64,000 bases of DNA from Clostridiales bacterium GWF2_38_85 (GCA_001797275.1 MGOY01000031.1:20684-84683); one strand, 5' to 3'. Positions 44,537 to 54,101 are shown, numbered from the stretch's first letter. The notes: generated by a model not told the origin, from the sequence alone. Translations and numbers: made by a program.

Positions 44537-45610
44537 TTATAATTCAATCAGATCTTTTCTGGAGTTTGTTATATTTTCGTATCCGTTTTCTTTTATAATA
44601 AGCAAGTCTTCGATTCTGACACCGAATTTTTTCGGTAAATATATACCGGGTTCGGCGGTCAAGACAGCGTTTTCGGGTATGATTTTGGTCGACAACCTCG
44701 AAAAGTTGGGAGCCTCGTGTATTTCAAGCCCGACACCATGACCATATGAATGTGTGAAGTAATCGCCATATCCGCAGCTTGCAATGTATTCGCGTGCTGC
44801 AATGTCAACCACTGAGCCGGCAATTCCGGCTTTTGCAGCTTCAATGCCGATTTTCTGTGCTTTGAGAACAGTGTTGTACACCTTTTTCATCTCGTCGTCG
44901 GCTTTGCCAAGCACAACTGTTCTTGTCATATCTGAGCAGTAGCCGTTCCAGGTCGCGCCGAAATCCATTGTAATGAAGCTGTTCATTGTCAGCCTGACAT
45001 CACGGGGAGTACCGTGCGGGATAGCACTTTGAGTGCCTGAAACTGCAATAGTTTCAAAGGCAATACCGCCGCCCTTGCGTCTGATGAAGTATTCAAGCTC
45101 TGCCGCAAGCTCGTTTTCGGTCATGTCAGGGTTGATTTTACCGAGTACATAATCAAAAGCGGCATCTGTGATACTTTGTGCCTTTTTTATCTGCTCAAGC
45201 TCGTATTCGCTCTTTATGCTGCGCATCGGAACACAAAGTCCGGGAGTTGCGACACATTCGGCTGTCAATACATTTGATATTCTCATAAAAAGATCATAGG
45301 TAACTGTTGCGGTATCAATCGCAACTTTTTTCACATCCGCACTGTTCAGCAGCTCGTTTGCTGCTTCGAGCATCGGACTGTTTGTTACAATAATTTCAGG
45401 TAGCTCGTCGGGAGATACCATTTTGTTTTCGGGTTGTATATCGTTGTATCGGAAGTCGACAAACATACATGATCGTTGTTTTGTTATGACAAGCAAACCG
45501 TCAGCAGCATTGTATCCGCTGGCATAACGGCGGTTAATCGCATCTGTAAACACAACAGCATCACAACCTGCTTCACCTGCCACATTAAGTATCTGTTCTA
45601 ATCTTTTCAT
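44537..45610 (-). CDS. M24-family Xaa-Pro aminopeptidase
   Basis: 357 residues. The C-terminal creatinase fold carries all five metal ligands: two Asp in MDFGATWNGYCSDMTRT, His in SYGHGVGLEIHEAPN, Glu in LTAEPGIYLP and Glu in VRIEDLLII. The N-terminal domain is of the usual aminopeptidase P type. It removes residues ahead of proline in peptides. It is often linked to efp in Firmicutes, as here. It starts 17 bases after the APH(6)-like gene. Confidence 0.92.
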   Translation of the reverse strand: MKRLEQILNVAGEAGCDAVVFTDAINRRYASGYNAADGLLVITKQRSCMFVDFRYNDIQPENKMVSPDELPEIIVTNSPMLEAANELLNSADVKKVAIDTATVTYDLFMRISNVLTAECVATPGLCVPMRSIKSEYELEQIKKAQSITDAAFDYVLGKINPDMTENELAAELEYFIRRKGGGIAFETIAVSGTQSAIPHGTPRDVRLTMNSFITMDFGATWNGYCSDMTRTVVLGKADDEMKKVYNTVLKAQKIGIEAAKAGIAGSVVDIAAREYIASCGYGDYFTHSYGHGVGLEIHEAPNFSRLSTKIIPENAVLTAEPGIYLPKKFGVRIEDLLIIKENGYENITNSRKDLIEL

Positions 45611-45627
45611 TGTAATCTCCTCCTAAT

Positions 45628-46524
45628 CTATTCATTTATTATCCGCTCAGCTGTTTTAATACATATCATATCGGGTTCTTCGTTACTTTCGACACACCAG
45701 CAATACGCCATTACTGTTTCAATAAAATAACATTGTTTGATTATCGCGGAAGGTATATTCAGGCTGCAGGATAAATAATCAATTGCTTTTTTTATCCGGA
45801 CTTCGTTTTGTTCAGGGGTTTCGTCTTCATTGTTCTCATTAAGCAGGAAACGCGGCACATCAAAAACCGGATCACCGATAACTCCTTTCGGATCAATAAT
45901 AGTATATCCGCCTGTGCTATTCAAGAGGATGTTATCTTGGTGAAAATCACCGTGTAATAGCATTTTCTGATTGAATTTACTACTGACATTCAAACAAATT
46001 TCTCTTGCTTTCTTCATATACGAGCAAAGTTCTTTGAAATCATCACGTTTTTCCATATAGTCGGTTATTCTGGTTACCCATCCGACATATGTCGGATAAA
46101 TATCAGGATTAACAGACTTGATATGCAAATCTCTATATAAATCTGAAAAAACCGCAAGCCTTTTCTCAAGAGATTTTTCTGTCCTCAGTTGGATACCCGG
46201 TTGTATCAGTTCTTCGAGTATAACACCATTGTCGATATCTGCATTTAACACTTTACAAAATCTGTTTCCATTGTATTCAAGTAAAGTATTATATTCAGTT
46301 ATAGTTTCTTTACATGGGTTACCAATTTTAAGAACAGCATCACCGTATAAAGCCGACCTGCAAACAAGAATACAATTTACTGAAAAGTAATCGACTAATT
46401 TTACAATCTCCAGCTGCCACATTTCCGAATATATATCTATATTTTTAAGTAATTTTTCGTAAAAAGCTTGCCCGAAATGATTTTTTATTTTTTCAGATTC
46501 ATTTTTTGAGAGAGTGAAATTCAT
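45628..46524 (-). CDS. APH(6)/hydroxyurea-type phosphotransferase
   Basis: 298 residues, kinase-like fold. The catalytic loop is HGDFHQDNILL and the metal motif IDPKGVIGDPVFDVPRFL, the latter characteristic of the streptomycin 6-kinase/hydroxyurea resistance group. It would phosphorylate an aminoglycoside or other small molecule in the cytoplasm. Whether it gives resistance cannot be judged from sequence. It lies in a tight run of modifying enzymes on the minus strand. Confidence 0.8.
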   Translation of the reverse strand: MNFTLSKNESEKIKNHFGQAFYEKLLKNIDIYSEMWQLEIVKLVDYFSVNCILVCRSALYGDAVLKIGNPCKETITEYNTLLEYNGNRFCKVLNADIDNGVILEELIQPGIQLRTEKSLEKRLAVFSDLYRDLHIKSVNPDIYPTYVGWVTRITDYMEKRDDFKELCSYMKKAREICLNVSSKFNQKMLLHGDFHQDNILLNSTGGYTIIDPKGVIGDPVFDVPRFLLNENNEDETPEQNEVRIKKAIDYLSCSLNIPSAIIKQCYFIETVMAYCWCVESNEEPDMICIKTAERIINE

Positions 46525-46547
46525 TACTTAATACCTTCTTAATTATT

Positions 46548-47048
46548 TCACAGAACCCTATACAAAAACACCTGACCATCATCGTTGATACCATTTAGCC
46601 CGGGTAACAAAGTAACAGGAACAAAGTTTCTTTTCAAATAAAATATCATAGAATCTTTGTTTTCTGTATATGTATCTGTGTATAAGCATTCACCACCCGA
46701 GGATTTGATTATATTGATTGCTTCGTTAAGCAGTTTAGTCCCAATGCCTTTATTTCTGTACTGTTCAAACAAACCGTATTGTATAATATGAGCATACTTA
46801 CCTGAGAAGCTGACTCCTTCAATGCCTGTGTCATGCTTATACCATATAAAACCAATTGGAGTGTTATCGTCTTCATAAGCACAAAGTGCAGTTCCGAAGT
46901 CAACAAATGTAGCATGTATTTTATATTTCAAGTGATACATGTGTTGCTGGTTTTTCATATCGAATTTATTACCATACCAAAGCTCAGTGATCAATGGCAT
47001 AAAATCTTTTGTGAATTTTACTTCGTCTTTTATAATTGTTATTTTCAT
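46548..47048 (-). CDS. GNAT-family N-acetyltransferase
   Basis: 166 residues. The acetyl-CoA motif is QYRNKGIGTKLLNEAI, preceded by IGFIWYKH and followed by LYTDTYTENKDSMIFYLKRNFVP. The substrate is unknown. The ATG at 47048 has AAAGGG in front; the frame is open a further 27 bases upstream. It begins 10 bases after the frameshifted methyltransferase. Confidence 0.8.
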   Translation of the reverse strand: MKITIIKDEVKFTKDFMPLITELWYGNKFDMKNQQHMYHLKYKIHATFVDFGTALCAYEDDNTPIGFIWYKHDTGIEGVSFSGKYAHIIQYGLFEQYRNKGIGTKLLNEAINIIKSSGGECLYTDTYTENKDSMIFYLKRNFVPVTLLPGLNGINDDGQVFLYRVL

Positions 47049-47058
47049 ATAAACCCTT

Positions 47059-47878
47059 TCATTGCTTAACTGCACAAATTGAAAACCCTTGAGGTAATGC
47101 TGCCAATGGATTCACATGCCAATCATAATATTCATCAATTTCTTCAGCAGTCATTTTATTTCTTTTGTCTTTGAAAAACCAAAAATGTCCTTTGTCCTTT
47201 TCATCATGCATTTCCTCTAAATGACTTATATAACCCGGAAGAGGATATGGCATTAAGTAAATCCTGCATTCGCCAATGATGTTCAATACCATTGAAAAAA
47301 GGTCCGGTTTCATCATAGGTTTTTCTAATGACAATCTTTTTATCCATAGGCTTTTCGTCATCATATGCAAACGGGCGGCCAAATGGATGAATTTCAAAAT
47401 TAATATACATCCCACCCTTTTTCAATATGCGGAATATATTTTTGTACATAGATGGTAAATCGTTTATCCAGACATGAACACCCTCTGAGGTGTAAACAAA
47501 ATCAAATTCGCCTGATTTTATATCAGTTAATTCCATAGTGTTTTGGACAATAAACTCGATATCGAGGTTATACTTGTTCGCTATCCTCTGAGCATGCTGA
47601 AGCTGTCTTTCACAAATATCACATGAAACTACATTCGCACCGAGTGCTGCAAAGGCAAACACTGCTTTGTTGTCACCGCTTGACGGTACACAGATTTTCT
47701 TGCCTTTCAGGTCAGAAAAGGCAGCTTTTATCATTTCCCATGTGGTGCGATGAAAAGCTGTTGACGGATCGTTTACAATACTTGTTATGACCTCATCTGT
47801 TCTGTCGCTCATGTACCAATCCGAATCGGCTGTTTCATTCCATTCTTCTATAACTTTTTTTATTCTATCGTTTGACAT
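47059..47878 (-). pseudogene. Class I methyltransferase with a single-base frameshift
   Basis: The first 225 residues form a Rossmann methyltransferase (KKICVPSSGDNKAVFAFAALGANVVSCDICE, then FDFVYTSEGVHVW). Reading then shifts. The frame stops at 47204, while the adjacent frame continues with SHLEEMHDEKDKGHFWFF to FSICAVKQ and a stop at 47059. Removing one base from the CCC run at 47234-47236 restores a continuous protein of about 272 residues. It may be a true mutation, a slippage site or a sequencing error. Confidence 0.8.
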
Positions 47879-47901
47879 TTATATCAACTCCGAATTTTAT
47901 T

Positions 47902-48342
47902 TTAAGTATCAATTCGTTGAAGCTCTGTTATTGCTTTATTGCGATAAACCAAATCAGTACGTTCAGAAAAGCCAAGTTCTTCCCAAAAACGGTTTCCTGT
48001 TTCGTTTTTATCAAAGACTACAAGGGCGACCTTTGTGATTCCTTCTGCTTTGAGAGCAGATAAAGCAGCATCGACCAAAGCTCTACCAATACCTTTATGC
48101 CTGTATTCTACAGCGACAGCTGTATGGTGGATATATCCTCGTCTGCCATCATGTCCAGTAATTATCGCACCGATAATTTTTTTATCTTTCATAGCAACAA
48201 AGCAGGAGGAAGGATTTCTGTTAAGGTATTTTGATATACCTTGGCGAGAATCATCAATATCATTTAACCCCATACCTTTGGTATTGATCCAAAGGTTATA
48301 AACGCTATCATAATCATCAATTGTCATTAAACGAATAATCAT
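47902..48342 (-). CDS. GNAT-family N-acetyltransferase
   Basis: 146 residues. The acetyl-CoA motif is VEYRHKGIGRALVDAAL, then GITKVALVVFDKNETGNRFWEELGFSERTD, which is typical of small-molecule or protein acetyltransferases of the YpeA type. It overlaps the end of the upstream methyltransferase by four bases, so translation is coupled. Confidence 0.85.
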   Translation of the reverse strand: MIIRLMTIDDYDSVYNLWINTKGMGLNDIDDSRQGISKYLNRNPSSCFVAMKDKKIIGAIITGHDGRRGYIHHTAVAVEYRHKGIGRALVDAALSALKAEGITKVALVVFDKNETGNRFWEELGFSERTDLVYRNKAITELQRIDT

Positions 48343-48953
48343 CTCTTTGTTTCTTTCAATTTCAATAAATAATTCTTCCAGTCACTATTGTCATCAGGCA
48401 ATATTTCTTTGATGAACTCAAAATAATCTTTCGAGTTTGCTATTATCTCATCAAGTGTATGTGCATAAAAATCCCGATCATATTTTTCACCGTCAATCTC
48501 TGTATAACTCTTACTGTCTATCTTTCCTATGCCATCTTTTACAACAACAAGAATCAATCCGTTCTTATTTAGCACCTCAGCCATAGATTTGAAGGCAGTG
48601 TTTAGCTTTTCATTTGGTAGATGAATTAATCCGGCAATTATAACGATGCCATCAAACCTACCGAGATATGAATAGCTGTTAAGCATGTCGTCGGTGTGAA
48701 ATTCAATATCTGTATTTCTTTCTTTAGCTACTTTTATACTTTCTTCGCTGAAATCCAGACCAACAACATTAGCTGCCAACTGTTTCAAACGCATGCTTTC
48801 GTGTCCTGTTCCGCAGCACAAATCAAGTACTCTCGGATTTGCAGGCAGTCGAGACATGAATTCTTTAAGGCAGGGTAACATTGTCTCGTCAGAGTAGCAT
48901 CTGTCTGCCCAGCTTACAGCGGTTTTATTGTAGAAATCCTTTGTGTTTTTCAT
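48339..48953 (-). CDS. Class I SAM-dependent methyltransferase
   Basis: 204 residues. Motif I is VLDLCCGTGHESMRL, followed by VVGLDFSEESI and the FDGIVIIAGLIHL segment. The substrate is unknown. It starts 15 bases after the zinc-ribbon gene and overlaps the acetyltransferase gene. Confidence 0.87.
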   Translation of the reverse strand: MKNTKDFYNKTAVSWADRCYSDETMLPCLKEFMSRLPANPRVLDLCCGTGHESMRLKQLAANVVGLDFSEESIKVAKERNTDIEFHTDDMLNSYSYLGRFDGIVIIAGLIHLPNEKLNTAFKSMAEVLNKNGLILVVVKDGIGKIDSKSYTEIDGEKYDRDFYAHTLDEIIANSKDYFEFIKEILPDDNSDWKNYLLKLKETKR

Positions 48954-48968
48954 ATTTATAACTCCATT

Positions 48969-49337
48969 TTACTCTAATGGCTTACTGCATTTTGGGCAGA
49001 ATTGAAAGTCCTCGGTTGTTGTAAAACCGCAGTTGGAACAGCGGTGTATGCTTTTGTTATTACAACCAAAGTCTATGTCATCAAGATTTAGCGAAGTAAC
49101 ATTGCCTGCTTCTATATCATGTCCAAGTGTGGGAGAAATTTCGCTATCAGCATTGCAACAACTCATGCGTACATAATAATGCTTACCCCATTTGAACAGC
49201 GGAATAAAAAAGAGCATGAAATATGTGTATCGCATCCAAACTGTAACATGCCCGTATTTACCGCAACATTTACAGATTGCAAGCTGGTCAAAGTTAAGTT
49301 GTTTTTCGTTTTGACTTATTCCGAAAATAAGGAACAT
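48969..49337 (-). CDS. Zinc-ribbon membrane-associated protein
   Basis: About 122 residues. An N-terminal CKCCGKYG ribbon half is followed by a hydrophobic stretch (YTYFMLFFIPLFKWG), and a second ribbon CSNCGFTT...CPKCSKPLE lies at the C-terminus. This is the zinc_ribbon_15-like pattern. The ATG at 49337 has AGGTG six bases before it. Its function and any partner are unknown. Confidence 0.7.
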   Translation of the reverse strand: MFLIFGISQNEKQLNFDQLAICKCCGKYGHVTVWMRYTYFMLFFIPLFKWGKHYYVRMSCCNADSEISPTLGHDIEAGNVTSLNLDDIDFGCNNKSIHRCSNCGFTTTEDFQFCPKCSKPLE

Positions 49338-49341
49338 AGAA

Positions 49342-50268
49342 TCACCTATTTTTTTCACATAGATTTATCCACTGCGTTAACCAATCTAATTGATCATCAA
49401 TATAATTTTCATTAATGCAATTAACTCCAAATACTTCGACAAGTGTGGCTTGTAATTGAAAATGCCTTATTGCAATCCAATTATAAAATGAATTATATTC
49501 ATCGTTGTTTATGGTTCTATATTTTTGATAACCGTTAAGAAAGCGTTCATATGTTTTCTGTGAGTTATCATATTCTTCAGGAGTTAATTCAAAATAATTT
49601 GTTGCGTCACACATGAGTGTTATATCAAACATTGGGTAGGCGTAACATGATGTATCAAAATCCAGTAGGATATATTCATTATAGTTAGTTTTTAACAGAT
49701 TGCCATAATGCATATCACCATGACAATAGCCTGTGGGAAGCAATTTGACTTTATCCCAAAGATAATCTCCGTAATCTATGTATAATTGTAATTTAGAGAA
49801 ATGATAATCTTTTAGTTTTAGGATGCCTATATATCTGTCAATGAAAAATTGCTTGTCATGTTTTAATAATGTTCCTTTGTAATTTTTCATAGCAGAATGG
49901 AGTTTGCCGATAAGCTCGCTTATTTTTTCGACATCCTCACCTGAATCTACTCCAACACCTTCTATGAAGTTGAAAAGAATAAATATGTTTTCTTCATTTG
50001 TATTATCTAAAGAAAAATATAAATCGTTCTTTTTGGTTTTTATAATATGAGGTACGGGAATATTATTTTGATACAAGTATTCTATTATTTCTGCAGATTG
50101 AATGATTGTCTTTCTAAAGGCAGAAGAGACAATTTTTAAGAAATACTTTTGCTTTTCATCATGGATGATATATGTTTTGCACCCGCCTTCACGCAGCAAT
50201 TCAATGCTTGTAAAGTGAAGTGGATATTCTTTATTTAATTCCGATAAAATTTTTAATGAATCAAGCAT
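49342..50268 (-). CDS. APH-type phosphotransferase
   Basis: 308 residues, protein-kinase-like fold. It has HGDMHYGNLLK and LLDFDTSCYAYPMFDITL (catalytic and metal-binding motifs). It is close to CotS/homoserine-kinase-like or aminoglycoside kinases. It starts 21 bases after the proA stop, so it may be read from the proBA message. The substrate is unknown. Confidence 0.8.
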   Translation of the reverse strand: MLDSLKILSELNKEYPLHFTSIELLREGGCKTYIIHDEKQKYFLKIVSSAFRKTIIQSAEIIEYLYQNNIPVPHIIKTKKNDLYFSLDNTNEENIFILFNFIEGVGVDSGEDVEKISELIGKLHSAMKNYKGTLLKHDKQFFIDRYIGILKLKDYHFSKLQLYIDYGDYLWDKVKLLPTGYCHGDMHYGNLLKTNYNEYILLDFDTSCYAYPMFDITLMCDATNYFELTPEEYDNSQKTYERFLNGYQKYRTINNDEYNSFYNWIAIRHFQLQATLVEVFGVNCINENYIDDQLDWLTQWINLCEKNR

Positions 50269-50289
50269 TTATAATACCCCGATATGAAT

Positions 50290-51534
50290 TTATCTTATCT
50301 GTCCATCGCCGTCGATAAGGTATTTGATTGTTGTCAGCGCATCAAGTCCCATCGGACCGCGTGCGTGCAGCTTCTGTGTGGAAATACCGATTTCTGCACC
50401 AAATCCGAACTCCTCGCCGTCTGTAAAGCGTGTGGAGGCGTTGACATACACTGCGGCAGCATCAACATTTGCCTTGAAGTATTCAGCGGAAGCAATGTTT
50501 TTTGTTACAATTGCTTCGCTGTGTTTGGTATTGTATTTATTGATGTGTGTAACAGCTTCTTGAATACTGTCGACAACTTTTACCGCGAAGATATAATCGT
50601 TGTATTCACAAACCCAGTCTTCTTCGGTCGCAGACTTGATACCTGAAAGAATCGCAAGTGTTTTATCGCAGCCGCGAAGTTCAACTCTCGGCATAGCATT
50701 TGCTGCAAGCGGCAGGAATTTGTCGGCTATATCCTTGTGAACAAGCAGGGTTTCGGCAGCATTGCAGACAGAAGGACGCTGTGTTTTGGCGTTGACGGTT
50801 ATTGCAACAGCCATATCAAGGTCAGTGTCCGAATCGATGTAAACATGACAGTTGCCGGCGCCTGTTTCGATAACCGGAATTGTTGCGTTTTCAACAACAG
50901 AGCGTATCAGTGAAGCGCCGCCTCTCGGTATCAGCAGGTCGACATAGCCGTTCAGCTTCATAAGCTCGGTAGCGTCTTCTCTTGAGGTGTCTTCCGCAAT
51001 CTGAATGCATTCGGCGCTAAGTCCGACAGATGCAATAGCATCACGCAGTATTTTTGTTATCGCAAGGTTGGAGTTTATCGCACTGCTTCCGCCTCTGAGC
51101 AGGACACAGTTTCCCGATTTGATACAGAGTACGGCAGCATCAGCGGTAACATTCGGTCTTGCTTCGTAGATTATCCCGATGAGTCCGAGAGGTACCTTGA
51201 TTTTTCTGATTGTCAGCCCGTTCGGCCTGTTCCAGACAGTGCCGTCGCCGAGAGGGTCGGGAAGTGCCGCAACCTTTTTCAATGAAGCTGAGATACCGTC
51301 GATTCTCTCAGAAGTAAGGCGTAATCTGTCAATCATTGATTCGCGTGTATTATTTGCGATTGTGTTTTCGATATCGATATTATTGGCAGCGAGTATTTCA
51401 TCCTTGCTTGCAACAAGTGCATCTGCCATCGCAATTACGGCAGCATTTCTGACAGCACCCTTTGATGCTGCAAGTGTTGTTAGTGCAGTTTTTGCTTTCA
51501 GACATTTTTCTATAAGAACTTCTCTTGAATTCAT
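50290..51534 (-). CDS. proA: Glutamate-5-semialdehyde dehydrogenase (gamma-glutamyl phosphate reductase)
   Basis: About 414 residues. The active-site Cys lies in RPSVCNAAETLL, and the NADPH fold includes PLGLIGIIYEARPN and IPRGGASLI. It carries out step two of proline synthesis. The ATG at 51534 is preferred because AAAGGA abuts the ATG at 51546. proB lies upstream, separated by 120 bases containing a hairpin. Confidence 0.96.
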   Translation of the reverse strand: MNSREVLIEKCLKAKTALTTLAASKGAVRNAAVIAMADALVASKDEILAANNIDIENTIANNTRESMIDRLRLTSERIDGISASLKKVAALPDPLGDGTVWNRPNGLTIRKIKVPLGLIGIIYEARPNVTADAAVLCIKSGNCVLLRGGSSAINSNLAITKILRDAIASVGLSAECIQIAEDTSREDATELMKLNGYVDLLIPRGGASLIRSVVENATIPVIETGAGNCHVYIDSDTDLDMAVAITVNAKTQRPSVCNAAETLLVHKDIADKFLPLAANAMPRVELRGCDKTLAILSGIKSATEEDWVCEYNDYIFAVKVVDSIQEAVTHINKYNTKHSEAIVTKNIASAEYFKANVDAAAVYVNASTRFTDGEEFGFGAEIGISTQKLHARGPMGLDALTTIKYLIDGDGQIR

Positions 51535-51628
51535 AATTATGATCATTCCTTTTCTCGGCGATTATTCCTAAAACGCCCTATTTGAAAGAGTTATCTTTCG
51601 AATTTTTTCCTCCGCATAATACGTTGAT

Positions 51629-51647
51629 GGGCGAACTGAGTTCGCCC
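51629..51647. other. Hairpin between proB and proA
   Basis: GGGCGAAC-TGA-GTTCGCCC is a perfect 8-bp stem just after the proB stop. The T run follows it only on the plus strand, opposite to the direction of the genes. On the minus strand it may modulate read-through or protect the 3' end of proB. Confidence 0.5.
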
Positions 51648-51654
51648 GGGTTTT

Positions 51655-52446
51655 TTATTTAATTTTTTTTGGTTCAAATATAGTTCCAGTATATCCGGTT
51701 TCAAATATATCGTAAAGCACCCTAATGTTTGCACCGTTGATAATGACCATCGGAATACCTGCATCGGTAACCATCTTTGCGGCTTCGAGTTTTGCTTTCA
51801 TACCGCCTGTTCCTCTGCCTGTTCCCGCACCGCCTGCCATTTGTTCAAGCTCAGGTGTTATCTCGGTAACATGTTCTATAAGCTTGGCATCCGGATTCCT
51901 GCGAGGATCATCGGTGTAAAGACCGTCTATGTCGGAAATGTTAATCAGCAGATCGGCCTTGCAAAGTAGCGCAACAACAGCTGCAAGTGTGTCGTTACCG
52001 CCAAAGTCGATGCCCTCCGACGAAATAGAGTCGTTTTCGTTTACAATTGGAATACAACCCATGTCAAGCAGAACTCTGAAGGTATTCGTCGCATTAGTAC
52101 AGCGTAATTCGTTGTCGACAACATCCTTTGTAATTAAGATTTGCGCAACCTTGTGGCCGTAATTCGCGAACAGAGAGCTGTACATCGCCATCAGCTCGCA
52201 CTGACCTACAGCAGCTGCTGCCTGCTTTTCTTCGGTTTTTATCTTGTGTGTCGGAAACTCCATCTTTGCAAAGCCTGCTGCAACAGCTCCGCTGGAAACA
52301 AGTATAACCTGTTTTCCGCTGTTTTTCAGATCGGCGATGCATTTAACAAGCTCCTCGAGCTTTCTCAGATTCAGCATGCCGGTTTGATATGTCAGGGTTG
52401 ATGATCCGACTTTAATTACAACGCAATTTGATGAAAAAACTACCAT
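51655..52446 (-). CDS. proB: Glutamate 5-kinase (short form, no PUA domain)
   Basis: 263 residues. The amino-acid-kinase fold is clear (VIKVGSSTLTYQTG, NENDSISSEGIDFGGNDTLAA, GTGRGTGGMKAKLEAAKM). It ends at ETGYTGTIFEPKKIK, where longer ProB proteins continue into a PUA domain. It phosphorylates glutamate, the first step of proline synthesis. It begins 18 bases after the DUF4434 gene. Confidence 0.95.
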   Translation of the reverse strand: MVVFSSNCVVIKVGSSTLTYQTGMLNLRKLEELVKCIADLKNSGKQVILVSSGAVAAGFAKMEFPTHKIKTEEKQAAAAVGQCELMAMYSSLFANYGHKVAQILITKDVVDNELRCTNATNTFRVLLDMGCIPIVNENDSISSEGIDFGGNDTLAAVVALLCKADLLINISDIDGLYTDDPRRNPDAKLIEHVTEITPELEQMAGGAGTGRGTGGMKAKLEAAKMVTDAGIPMVIINGANIRVLYDIFETGYTGTIFEPKKIK

Positions 52447-52464
52447 AAAAATTTCCTTTTTATC

Positions 52465-53721
52465 TTATATTTTTAATGCTTCCGATTTGTTGCCCCATAC
52501 ATCAACAGCGGTTATTTCGTAATAATTTTCTGGTTGCATTAAGCTGTCGCTTAACTCGCAGTTAATTTTATTTTCGTTGCGATCGATTCTCAGTAAAAAG
52601 CTGTTGTTTTTTGTTATTCTGAAATAAGCGACACCATGTGATGTTTCGGGCATCTGCCAGGATATTTGTTTTGATTCTGCATCTTTTATTCCTTTTGTCA
52701 CCCATACGGGAGAATCCGTGGGTCGGTTGCCTGTTTTCAGATAATGCAGCAGTGCATTGTAATAATCTTCATAACCGACAACAGCACTGTAATAATGTGA
52801 AAGCGAAAAGCTGATTATCTTTTCGACATACGGTGATACGGTTTCGATTTGTGTTATGAATCTATCGAGTGTAGATGTTATGAAAACAGTGTTTTCAGTT
52901 TTCTTGGGTAACAAGAATTTACCCGTATGACACTGGGTGAAATTCTCACAATTCGACCAGAAACGAAGTCCTTTTCCGCAGTTTTCAACAACTCTTTTGT
53001 ACATTTTTGTTACCGCTTCAAGATTTTTGAGCCTGGTCCAGCCGGCACCGACTGCATCCTGCGGACAGAAAATATCGCCTTTTCTGAAATGTATGTTCTT
53101 GAACATGCCGTTCCAGAAGCGTTCAGCACCCCTGAGAGATGTTGCCAGCATATATTCGGTGTGGAACGGAGACATCAGAAGCGGAAGTGTCGGATCTTTT
53201 GATGTTATGGCATCAACAACAATGTTCATGCCCTTGCTGAGCTTCTTGACGAATGGTGCGGTGTAAATTATATTGTTATAAAACTCTATACACCAATAAA
53301 AACCATGAAAGGCATTAGGATACTTAGCCTTGTATTTGTCATACAATTCGACTGCGGCTTTTGCACTGATTTCGCAGTGTTCTATATAGCTGTTTCCCCA
53401 GCCGCCCATATGCCACCAGTCTGTATAGTCTCCCATGTTAACAAAGCATTTGATGCCGTGTTTCTCAAAAATCGCAAGCGTTGTGTCAAGTAGCTTCGGG
53501 TTGCTTATAGCGCAGTTATCGCCTGTCAGCTCAGGTAATTCGCTGTCATAGTTGACACGCCATTTACCACCTTGCTTTTCCGAAGTACGGCCGATAGTGT
53601 CAATGATGATGTACTCAACACCTAATGCTTTCAACCGGTAAATTTCTGCTTCCCACTCAGCTTCAGAACGGTTTATATGTAAATGTGCTTGTATAAAATC
53701 ACCGCATATGCTGTTAACCAT
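52465..53721 (-). CDS. DUF4434-type glycoside hydrolase-like protein
   Basis: 418 residues without a signal peptide. The N-terminal two-thirds is a TIM barrel of the DUF4434 type (SICGDFIQAHLHINRSEAEW, then GVEYIIIDTIGRTSE, then FYWCIEFYNN with a candidate acidic residue). A fibronectin-like strand domain follows (about 325-418). Substrate unknown. It begins a minus-strand unit that continues into proB. Confidence 0.8.
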   Translation of the reverse strand: MVNSICGDFIQAHLHINRSEAEWEAEIYRLKALGVEYIIIDTIGRTSEKQGGKWRVNYDSELPELTGDNCAISNPKLLDTTLAIFEKHGIKCFVNMGDYTDWWHMGGWGNSYIEHCEISAKAAVELYDKYKAKYPNAFHGFYWCIEFYNNIIYTAPFVKKLSKGMNIVVDAITSKDPTLPLLMSPFHTEYMLATSLRGAERFWNGMFKNIHFRKGDIFCPQDAVGAGWTRLKNLEAVTKMYKRVVENCGKGLRFWSNCENFTQCHTGKFLLPKKTENTVFITSTLDRFITQIETVSPYVEKIISFSLSHYYSAVVGYEDYYNALLHYLKTGNRPTDSPVWVTKGIKDAESKQISWQMPETSHGVAYFRITKNNSFLLRIDRNENKINCELSDSLMQPENYYEITAVDVWGNKSEALKI

Positions 53722-53757
53722 AGAATTATCCTCAAATCTGATAAAAGCTTAAATTAT

Positions 53758-53786
53758 ATTATATCATAGCTAATCAGTCATTGCAA
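53758..53786 (-). promoter_or_regulatory. Promoter of the DUF4434-proBA unit
   Basis: On the minus strand TTGCAA (53786-53781), 17-base spacer, perfect TATAAT (53763-53758). It is the only strong promoter seen for the following 9 kb of minus-strand genes. Confidence 0.7.
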
Positions 53787-53881
53787 GCAAAAAATATAGT
53801 TATACTGATTCGATTTAGAAACAGTGATAAAATTCGAGGAAAAGTCATTGATTTACGGACTTTTTCGTTGAATTTTTTCTA

Positions 53882-53910
53882 TTGTTTCTTATGAGAAATA
53901 GTATTATACT
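53882..53910 (+). promoter_or_regulatory. Possible promoter of the LysM-CAP gene
   Basis: TTGTTT at 53882-53887, 17-base spacer, TATACT at 53905-53910. Downstream an imperfect palindrome ATTGAATTCAT / ATGAATTGAAT (53936-53968) could be an operator. The rest of the 53722-54101 gap shows no gene. Confidence 0.45.
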
Positions 53911-54101
53911 GCTATAATATAGAATAAGATGCATCATTGAATTCATGAGTACGATTTATGAATTGAATTATATCACCGAAAAAATAAAAAATGCAAGTAT
54001 TTCCTTGTATATCAATGTTTTACTGCTGATGTAATCACGAATTATATTTATTGAAGTGTGAATAATAATAACAGTCTCTGAAAATTTATGAAAGGATTAT
54101 T

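Noticed and set aside
51629..51660. Plus-strand terminator in the proBA gap as evidence of a plus-strand gene
   Set aside because: No plus-strand frame there has a ribosome site or protein-like product; all are antisense to proA.
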